A stretch of DNA of 6,995 nucleotides from Euryarchaeota archaeon UBA251 (lineage in GTDB: Archaea > Thermoplasmatota > Poseidoniia > Poseidoniales > Thalassarchaeaceae): NCBI GenBank assembly GCA_002497905.1, contig DAFJ01000010.1:1-6995 (forward strand), written 5' to 3'. The position numbers and the translations under genes are program-made. This document shows, one piece after another, positions 1 to 5,014 of the stretch. The notes under the pieces were generated by a model. The model made no database searches and had not been told where the DNA came from. It was given only the letters and a program-made list of their open reading frames with translations. The number at the start of each line of letters is the position of its first letter. Position 1 is the stretch's first letter.

Positions 1-121
1 AATGGCGAAGCGGCTCATCTAGTTGGCCCGTTGACCCGGCATCGCCCATATCCGTTTTCCAACCAGCGCCCACATGAATCAACCGCTCTATCAAGCCAAG
101 CCGTTTTGAATCTGAACGCAC
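1..121 (-). CDS. possible 5' end of a gene leaving the left edge (unidentified)
   Basis: Reading leftwards from a GTG at 121 there is an open frame of 40 codons with no stop before the window edge, preceded by an in-frame TGA at 125-127. The translation (RSDSKRLGLIERLIHVG..., ending ...TGQLDEPLRH) has a protein-like mix of charged and hydrophobic residues, but I recognise no family in it. Later in-frame starts exist at GTG 73 and ATG 49. If the first is used, the gene starts only 10 nt from the divergent SerK-like gene, which leaves no free space for promoters; a start at 49 or 73 would fit better. An open frame of this length can arise by chance, and an equally open frame exists on the + strand (1-141), so this is only a candidate. 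Confidence 0.25.
   Translation of the reverse strand, partial: MRSDSKRLGLIERLIHVGAGWKTDMGDAGSTGQLDEPLRH
103..110 (+). promoter_or_regulatory. candidate TATA element for the SerK-like gene
   Basis: The AT-rich stretch GTTTTGAA is centred about 26 nt before the ATG at 132, the spacing expected for an archaeal TATA box driving a leaderless transcript. The start has no usable Shine-Dalgarno sequence (an AGGT lies only 1 nt before the ATG), which fits leaderless initiation. The match to the TATA consensus is weak. Confidence 0.2.
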
Positions 122-131
122 ACGTCAGGTC

Positions 132-527
132 ATGGAGATAGTCCTCATCGAGGTTGTGGCCCTTCGGCCTCACGAGGAAATCAAGCCAAAAACGCTGAAG
201 AAAATGGTTGAAGCGATTCAAAAGCGAGGAGGTTACATCAAACCAATTCTAATTGATCGAGCGAGTCGGGCCATCCTAGATGGCCATCATCGATACAACT
301 CCGCACTGCAGCTCAATCTACGGCTAATTCCGGCTATTGAAGTCGATTATCTGAAGGATGATTCTATCGAGGTACGTTCATGGCCAGGCAAAGAACATCT
401 TGAGATTGACAAACAAGCTGTCCTCGACATGGCGATGTCAGGCGAAATATATCCGCCTAAATCCAGTAAACACTCAATCTCTGTGGATTATCCAAATCGT
501 TTCTATCCACTCAGTGAACTCGAATAA
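132..527 (+). CDS. ParB/sulfiredoxin-fold protein, probable SerK/SbnI-like free serine kinase
   Basis: A 131-residue protein of the ParB N-terminal-domain fold. It has the two signatures shared by ParB-like, sulfiredoxin-like and free serine kinase proteins: an LRPHE motif at residues 11-15, and DGHHR at 50-54 followed by an aliphatic-rich strand (IPAIEVDYL, 66-74). In the archaeal ADP-dependent serine kinase SerK (Thermococcus) and in staphylococcal SbnI, the glutamate of the HE pair acts as the catalytic base and the DGHHR loop binds phosphate; here these would be E15 and D50-R54. Those enzymes make O-phosphoserine, which in archaea can feed cysteine synthesis. A C-terminal SGEIYPPKSSKHS segment (103-115) precedes the end. 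The protein is much shorter than Thermococcus SerK and stands alone, with no DNA-binding HTH, so a chromosome-partitioning ParB role is unlikely. ATG 132 is the first possible start after the in-frame stop at 75-77. The gene ends exactly where the convergent M61 gene ends. The fold is fairly sure; the serine kinase activity is inferred. Confidence 0.75.
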   Translation: MEIVLIEVVALRPHEEIKPKTLKKMVEAIQKRGGYIKPILIDRASRAILDGHHRYNSALQLNLRLIPAIEVDYLKDDSIEVRSWPGKEHLEIDKQAVLDMAMSGEIYPPKSSKHSISVDYPNRFYPLSELE

Positions 528-2324
528 TCAGCGCCGTGAATCAGCAAATGTGCGCCAAATGGCATTTCCTTTACCCTTGATCATTACTGGATGTAACGGA
601 TTATTACCTGTTTTTACGCCCACTTCGATTAAGCCGCCATGCCGGGCAAGAGTCACTAAAATCTCTGAATCTATCTTTCCACGAAGGGCGGACTTCAGAT
701 CAGATGAGGTACGAGTGCGGCGCCCATCCACAGCTACAATCTCGTCACCGGGCTGTAGAGCCTCTCTAACCGGGCTACCTGCAAGAAAAGACCGTACCCT
801 CAGCGGTGACTCATTCAGATGAATTCCGAGCCATCCGACTGAATCCTTGTCATCCAAAGGTTCCAGGCGACGACCCATCCCCTTAGCCCAGAGGCCCATG
901 TCTGGAGCACCTAACCCGTGAACTAGACGGCGCACAGCTCCATTTAACCGACCACCTGTCAAACGATTCATCGAAGCAATAATGTCAACTTCATTAATTC
1001 CTCGAGGATCAATGCCACCCTTACCTGAATCTCCTTCAATGTGCAAGCCATGCCTATTCCAAAGATCAACCATTACATCATCGAGTCCAACTGTTCCTTT
1101 GGTTCGGCGACGTAACTCGAGATCGAGAATCATCCCTGCAATCTCGCCTTGTAGGTAGTACGAAATCGTGGTCTCTGCTGAATGGGGATGAGGCCGATAG
1201 AGGTGATACCAGGTCTCATGACTTGCGTCTGCAAGACACTGATGATCCCAGCCCGACATACCGTGGTGTCGAGTGAGTTTTCGCTTCAGGTCAGCCGCCC
1301 AATCCTCATCTGACCATACTCCACTTCTCAAACACATCATGTCACCTAACCAACTCGTGACTCCCTCAAACCACCACAGAAGGTCAGTATGCATCTCGAT
1401 GGATAGATCATAATCCTCGAAGGTTTTCGGACGCAACCGCTTGACATTCCAAGCATGAACATACTCGTGTGAAAGTAAAGAAATGAGGTCCCGCCAACCT
1501 TCTTTGTCACCCTCATCCATCGATGTACGTGGCATCTGACTCGATTGACTACCCGTATGTTCCAAGCCACCTCGTGCCTTCTCAGTGAGATGGAGAATCA
1601 CAACATAATTGTCCCATGGAGGTTCACCGAACAAAGCATGGAACTCTGCAAACAGATCTTGCATCGACTTAACCAGATAATTCACACGATCTTCAGCAAG
1701 TGGCAGGCCACCTGCATCCCATAGCTTCAGACGGAACCGGCGACCCCCTGCATTGAATGGGACCTCTGGTGTAGCATTCGCTTCCATCACTCCATCGTAA
1801 AGGGCATCTCGTGAAGCAGCACTGAAAATGGAACGTATACCAGTCGGGCATGGCTCGGTTCCTTCAGTTGTAAGTTGAGTCGAAACTGTCCAATCCTCAG
1901 GATGATCAATCTGTACTAGATATGGACCCTCTGGAGCATTGGAACCACGAATCACTCGAGGGAATGTTGCACTCGGAACCATGTGGAAATGAGACGGATC
2001 AATGTGATTGGTACGCACCGTTAGATCATTACCAAAAGCAAGCCAGTTTGCATGGACGGAAGATGCACCATCGGGTATGGAGACATGTACCTCATTGGAC
2101 CCATGACGCTTTGAGATACAATCTACAGACTCTCCATCGACAATAGCCCAAGATCGGAAATCATGGGCGAATCGTCCGTATTCACGAATCAAATAGGAAC
2201 CAGGAGACCAACGAGGGAAAGAAAGAACGAGGCGGCGACCCAGTGGGGAAGGGATATCGATGCCGCCAGCATAACGTTGAGAATGCCTAGGAGCGGTATC
2301 AAGTCGATGGACGATTGAACTCAT
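528..2324 (-). CDS. M61-family (glycyl aminopeptidase-like) metallopeptidase with PDZ domain
   Basis: A 598-residue zinc peptidase of family M61 (COG3975 type), whose characterised bacterial member removes N-terminal glycine or alanine. The N-terminal beta domain (about 1-185) has the family stretch FPRWSPGSYLIREY (36-49). The catalytic domain follows: GGLEH at 252-256, the zinc-binding HEYVH at 286-290 (H286 and H290 ligands, E287 catalytic) followed by AWNVKRLRP, and WWFEG with E320 as the likely third zinc ligand. ISYYLQGE (387-394) is the usual downstream family motif. A PDZ-like domain occupies about 495-572, with SPVREALQPGDEIVAVDG at 517-534. Total length is normal for the family. There is no signal peptide or membrane segment, so it should act in the cytoplasm. 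All key residues are present, so it should be active. Its ATG overlaps the stop of the HEAT-repeat gene (ATGA), with a strong GAGGTGAT site 5 nt upstream, so translation is probably coupled. It is last in the three-gene leftward block. The physiological substrate is unknown. Confidence 0.92.
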   Translation of the reverse strand: MSSIVHRLDTAPRHSQRYAGGIDIPSPLGRRLVLSFPRWSPGSYLIREYGRFAHDFRSWAIVDGESVDCISKRHGSNEVHVSIPDGASSVHANWLAFGNDLTVRTNHIDPSHFHMVPSATFPRVIRGSNAPEGPYLVQIDHPEDWTVSTQLTTEGTEPCPTGIRSIFSAASRDALYDGVMEANATPEVPFNAGGRRFRLKLWDAGGLPLAEDRVNYLVKSMQDLFAEFHALFGEPPWDNYVVILHLTEKARGGLEHTGSQSSQMPRTSMDEGDKEGWRDLISLLSHEYVHAWNVKRLRPKTFEDYDLSIEMHTDLLWWFEGVTSWLGDMMCLRSGVWSDEDWAADLKRKLTRHHGMSGWDHQCLADASHETWYHLYRPHPHSAETTISYYLQGEIAGMILDLELRRRTKGTVGLDDVMVDLWNRHGLHIEGDSGKGGIDPRGINEVDIIASMNRLTGGRLNGAVRRLVHGLGAPDMGLWAKGMGRRLEPLDDKDSVGWLGIHLNESPLRVRSFLAGSPVREALQPGDEIVAVDGRRTRTSSDLKSALRGKIDSEILVTLARHGGLIEVGVKTGNNPLHPVMIKGKGNAIWRTFADSRR

Positions 2325-3334
2325 TCAGAATCACCTCGATGGAGTGCACTGTCCTCAAGTACGCTCTTCGCCAATACGGCCATCGGCTCATCATCCCTTT
2401 GACTGGCAATCAACTCGAGTGCTTCCGCAGTCAGAGGCCCGAAGGAACGACCAATGAGATCCTCAAGGATTCTCATCGAGCGGATACCTCCATCCCCTGA
2501 AGACAGAAGAAGAGCACGAATTGGATCCACGTCGTTCTCAGGTGCCCTCCGGATTAACCGTGGGACAAATGATTCACTGTCCAATGAAAACACAATATCA
2601 TCCAAGGGAGGAGAGGCCCAGCGCACCCCTCCTCGAAGGGATTCAAACGCAGCCTCGATTGAATCAGGACCTAACTCAGCAAGGAGATGCATCAACTCCT
2701 CATCAGTCGGATCCCTTGATTCACAAATCCTCCGAAAAGCCGCGGCTCTGACTATCGCAGCACCATTCTGAAGACATTCAATCAATCCGGGATGTTCCTT
2801 TGGAAGGAAACGGATGGATTCAATGACGACAGTAGGTGATAAATCCTGTAGTCCTTCTTCAACTATTACGTCTATAGAACGGCGTCCTGCGACGTTTATT
2901 GCTGAACGACGAATCATTACTAATCGAGATTCTAAAGCCTCAGTCGCAAGGCCTAGAAACTTCTCGCCAGAAAAACGATGTAAGCTACGAATCCATGCGC
3001 GCTTTCGGACCTCCACATCTTTGTCCTTACGCAAAGTATCGAGAACTTCAGATGAATCCACGTGACGATCCTCGATATCAATTGCAAGGCGACGGAGGCG
3101 AGGTGAAGAATGGGAGGAGAGTCGGTTGAGAAGCGTCTTATCCTCACCATCATGCCATCTCCTAATCGCTTCCACGCACTGATCTACAAACCACTCGTCA
3201 TCATGATCAAGGAATGGGATAAACGCAGGTAGGGCCGATGGATCATCGAGTTCGAAAAGGTGTCTTATGCCTCTCCTCTGTTGACGGATGTCCTTGTGAG
3301 ACAAACGATCCATCTCCAACCTGACGGATGCCAT
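2321..3334 (-). CDS. HEAT-repeat protein
   Basis: A 337-residue, all-helical protein built of successive HEAT-like repeats of about 30 residues. Examples are ALPAFIPFLDHDDEWFVDQC (34-53), PRLRRLAIDIEDRHVDSSEV (78-97), VEVRKRAWIRSLHRFSGEKF (107-126) and the stretches around 138-160 and 166-206, each with the amphipathic pattern, the mid-repeat Asp/Val and the conserved Arg of HEAT/PBS-lyase-type repeats. Such proteins are usually scaffolds for protein or nucleic-acid partners; no catalytic motif, signal peptide or membrane segment is visible. The start at ATG 3334 is preferred because GAGGAG lies 5 nt upstream. A longer frame begins at GTG 3388, overlapping the previous stop as GTGA, but its extra 18 residues read through the ribosome binding site and look non-coding. 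The gene sits 50 nt after the Smr/membrane gene and overlaps the M61 gene by 4 nt, so it may bridge these two products. The fold is confident; the function is unknown. Confidence 0.85.
   Translation of the reverse strand: MASVRLEMDRLSHKDIRQQRRGIRHLFELDDPSALPAFIPFLDHDDEWFVDQCVEAIRRWHDGEDKTLLNRLSSHSSPRLRRLAIDIEDRHVDSSEVLDTLRKDKDVEVRKRAWIRSLHRFSGEKFLGLATEALESRLVMIRRSAINVAGRRSIDVIVEEGLQDLSPTVVIESIRFLPKEHPGLIECLQNGAAIVRAAAFRRICESRDPTDEELMHLLAELGPDSIEAAFESLRGGVRWASPPLDDIVFSLDSESFVPRLIRRAPENDVDPIRALLLSSGDGGIRSMRILEDLIGRSFGPLTAEALELIASQRDDEPMAVLAKSVLEDSALHRGDSE
2330..2337 (-). promoter_or_regulatory. ribosome binding site of the M61 peptidase gene
   Basis: GAGGTGAT on the minus strand is near-perfect complementarity to the 3' end of 16S rRNA, 5 nt before the ATG at 2324. 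It lies inside the last codons of the HEAT-repeat gene and, together with the ATGA overlap, fixes the start and indicates translational coupling. Confidence 0.7.
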
Positions 3335-3339
3335 GCCCT

Positions 3340-3345
3340 CTCCTC
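3340..3345 (-). promoter_or_regulatory. ribosome binding site deciding the HEAT-repeat gene start
   Basis: GAGGAG on the minus strand, 5 nt before ATG 3334. The alternative GTG at 3388 has only an AGG directly touching the start codon, so this site favours the shorter protein. The 5-nt spacing matches that of the two other genes in the block. Confidence 0.65.
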
Positions 3346-3384
3346 GAGTCCACCACTCATGAATGATGTGCGTTGAGAAACAGG

Positions 3385-4161
3385 TCACCCTGTTCTGTCA
3401 CGATGTGAAGCCATCATCGCAGTTACCATCAATCCGATTGCAAAACCGAAGAGAAAACCATTCTGGCCTGCGCCAGGCGCAGAACCGGCGAGATCTCGGA
3501 ATGCAAGAGCCAAGGAACCAGTAATTGGCACAACGCCAACGAGGAAACGACGAAGCCAAACCGCCCTAGTCGGTTTTCGACCCATTGGTCGGAGCAGAAT
3601 GTGACTCCGCTTTTCGATGAACTGCCAACCGTGTGAAGATGCTGAACGTCGTAACTTGGAGATGACGTGCTCTGCAACCGTTAGATCGACCCCTCCTGCT
3701 GCTGAACCTCGCCCGGTTCCCGTCACAATTCGGATGCGCCCGAGGCTATTCCGATTCTTCAGGAGAACTGCCACAATGGCATCCGCTCCACGGATATCCA
3801 TGTCATGTAAATCGATGGTCGGTGTGCCAGATGAATCCATAATCTTCCTAGATACGGACCATTTCAAATTGTTCTCGACTGCCATCATATCAATCGAATG
3901 AAACATCGAACGAATTGTCTCAATCCGAATGGTACGGTCCACCGGTATTGCCTTCTCAACACCGAGTATCTTCGATACTGATCCGTAGGTGAAAATCACT
4001 ACTGCTACGGATGTACCAACGATTGCCCCGACTCTACCCGCGGCTTCAAGATCAACATCGTCGACACCTGTAGCGAAAATCGTGAGGAATGAACCCATTG
4101 TAGCAAAGATGCAACCGATGAAAAGCGAGAGCCCTAACATCTCTCGAATGGTTAGACTCAT
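3385..4161 (-). CDS. membrane protein with Smr-like (MutS2 C-terminal type) domain
   Basis: A 258-residue protein with four predicted membrane segments in two pairs (about 9-31, 43-62, 203-220 and 234-251) flanking a soluble central region. That region (about 115-192) resembles the Smr domain known from MutS2 and stand-alone nucleases. It has IDLHD at 116-120 (family LDLHG, with the His kept and the Gly replaced by Asp), an Ala-rich helix, a strand IRIVTGTGRGS at 143-153 followed by AGG (family TGxGxxSxxG), a helix, and a final strand HILLRP at 187-192. Smr domains bind or cut branched or structured nucleic acids, including RNA in some ribosome-rescue factors. Membrane pairs on both sides are not the usual arrangement. 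With both ends near the membrane, the domain should face the cytoplasm. ATG 4161 has GGGAG 5 nt upstream. It is the first gene of the leftward block. The Smr assignment rests on motifs and order of secondary structure and is moderately sure; catalytic activity is unproven. Confidence 0.75.
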   Translation of the reverse strand: MSLTIREMLGLSLFIGCIFATMGSFLTIFATGVDDVDLEAAGRVGAIVGTSVAVVIFTYGSVSKILGVEKAIPVDRTIRIETIRSMFHSIDMMAVENNLKWSVSRKIMDSSGTPTIDLHDMDIRGADAIVAVLLKNRNSLGRIRIVTGTGRGSAAGGVDLTVAEHVISKLRRSASSHGWQFIEKRSHILLRPMGRKPTRAVWLRRFLVGVVPITGSLALAFRDLAGSAPGAGQNGFLFGFAIGLMVTAMMASHRDRTG

Positions 4162-4166
4162 CTCCG

Positions 4167-4171
4167 CTCCC
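4167..4171 (-). promoter_or_regulatory. ribosome binding site of the Smr/membrane gene
   Basis: GGGAG on the minus strand, 5 nt before ATG 4161. Its presence implies a leadered transcript for this first gene of the block, unlike the neighbouring genes whose starts lack such a site. Confidence 0.55.
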
Positions 4172-4193
4172 TCGCAATCGATTCGATGAATGC

Positions 4194-4201
4194 GATTTTA
4201 C
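4194..4201 (-). promoter_or_regulatory. candidate TATA element for the Smr-HEAT-M61 block
   Basis: GTAAAATC on the minus strand, preceded by the purine-containing GAATAG that could act as BRE. An initiation point about 25 nt downstream would fall near 4173 and give a short leader holding the GGGAG site. It is the best AT-rich element in the divergent region for this direction, but the consensus match is modest. Confidence 0.22.
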
Positions 4202-4230
4202 CTATTCGGAAAGACAGGCTCCCTAAGAAT

Positions 4231-4238
4231 GATATCTA
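4231..4238 (+). promoter_or_regulatory. candidate TATA element for the DUF2085 gene
   Basis: GATATCTA is centred about 25 nt before the ATG at 4259, as expected for a leaderless archaeal transcript. No comparable element lies 25 nt before the alternative ATG at 4190, where the sequence is the GC-rich start of the divergent gene. This is a weak but consistent argument for the 4259 start. Confidence 0.22.
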
Positions 4239-4258
4239 TTCAGATAATAACTGCGCCA

Positions 4259-5014
4259 ATGGAGATAAACGGCCGCCAGGATAGGCGTCGAGAACGCCGA
4301 ACTGCTACTTGGATTGCAGGAGTATTCGGAGGTTACCTCTTCCTATGTTTCCTTGCACCTGCCATGCTTCCAACCGGTTCTGTCCCTGAACTTTCAGGAA
4401 GAGCGAATTCAATTGACTACTTCAGCCACGATAGTTGGGGTAACCATAACTGGTCTGAAGATTCAGAATTAGGACACAACCAAAGCGCACATGGTGGTAC
4501 TTTCGCATGGGGCGAGATGAATCCACTGTGGGCGTTTACCTATGGATTCGGCGATATTAACTGTCATCAAAAATACTCCAGATCATGGGTAATCAACGAA
4601 AACCAAATGCCTGTCTGTGTAAGAGATATTGGCATTTTCGCGGGAGCAGCTCTGGGCGCTGCACTCTTTGGAAGATTTGGCCTAAACAGGTGGACAATCA
4701 GAGACACACTACTCTCCATCTTCCCAGACAATACCCTCACTGGCATCTATCAGAACAACCGTAGAATGCACGCATTCCTCGGAATAGGGTTACTCTGCGC
4801 CGTGCCAATGGGAATCGATGGATTCACACAATTACTGACAGATTATGAATCCACAAACCCGATTCGTCTAATCACCGGCCTCGGTTTCGGTATTGGCCTT
4901 GGCCTATTCTTCACCTCCAGCCTCTCCGCACGCCCTCAGGATTTTGAAAACGGAGCCGGACAAGTCATGCTTCCTGGAGGAGCACGCTTTCTACCCCCTT
5001 CCGAAGAAGAATGA
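4259..5014 (+). CDS. DUF2085 family membrane protein
   Basis: A 251-residue multi-pass membrane protein of the uncharacterised DUF2085 family. Diagnostic motifs are CHQ at 102-104 followed by SRSW, MPVCVRDIGIF at 117-127 ahead of a Gly/Ala-rich membrane helix, and the pair DGFTQLL (187-193) and ESTNPIRLITG (197-207) near the last helices. A basic start (RQDRRRERR) precedes the first membrane helix (about 17-38), which places the N-terminus inside. A His/Asn/Ser-rich loop (about 50-87, with H57, H63, H73 and H78) should then be outside. The frame is open back to ATG 4190 (274 residues), with another ATG at 4229. ATG 4259 is preferred because it leaves room for a divergent promoter and starts just before the basic patch; none of the three starts has a Shine-Dalgarno site. 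The gene is divergent from the Smr block and its TGA touches the stop of the AI-2E gene. The biochemical role of the family is unknown. Confidence 0.85.
   Translation: MEINGRQDRRRERRTATWIAGVFGGYLFLCFLAPAMLPTGSVPELSGRANSIDYFSHDSWGNHNWSEDSELGHNQSAHGGTFAWGEMNPLWAFTYGFGDINCHQKYSRSWVINENQMPVCVRDIGIFAGAALGAALFGRFGLNRWTIRDTLLSIFPDNTLTGIYQNNRRMHAFLGIGLLCAVPMGIDGFTQLLTDYESTNPIRLITGLGFGIGLGLFFTSSLSARPQDFENGAGQVMLPGGARFLPPSEEE

Noticed and set aside
1..100. Possible tRNA at the left edge
   Set aside because: No GTTCRANYC T-loop or cloverleaf-compatible stems on either strand.
1..141. Plus-strand open frame that could be the end of an upstream gene overlapping the SerK-like gene by 10 nt
   Set aside because: Its translation is rich in His, Pro, Arg and Ser with little hydrophobic patterning, as expected for a non-coding frame; the opposite strand gives a more protein-like reading. 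Kept only as an alternative.
15..221. Minus-strand open frame of 68 codons
   Set aside because: It lies largely antisense to the well-supported SerK-like gene and shows no motif; a shadow frame.
132..527. Chromosome-partitioning ParB
   Set aside because: No helix-turn-helix or dimer domain, no parA neighbour, only 131 residues, and a serine-kinase-like HE pair.
560..580. Pyrimidine-rich stretch as a terminator for the SerK-like transcript
   Set aside because: The T runs (TTTCCTTTACCC) are short and interrupted and lie inside the M61 coding sequence; not strong enough to call.
358..822. Plus-strand frame of 154 codons spanning the convergent junction
   Set aside because: It runs out of frame through the SerK-like gene and antisense to the PDZ part of the M61 gene; no family motif.
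3335..3388. Longer HEAT-repeat protein starting at GTG 3388 with a GTGA overlap
   Set aside because: The extra 18 residues include the translated ribosome binding site, show no HEAT pattern, and the GTG has no properly spaced site; ATG 3334 has GAGGAG at 5 nt.
3617..3901. Plus-strand frame of 94 codons antisense to the Smr/membrane gene
   Set aside because: Composition is that of a reversed coding strand; the minus gene has clear motifs and a good ribosome binding site.
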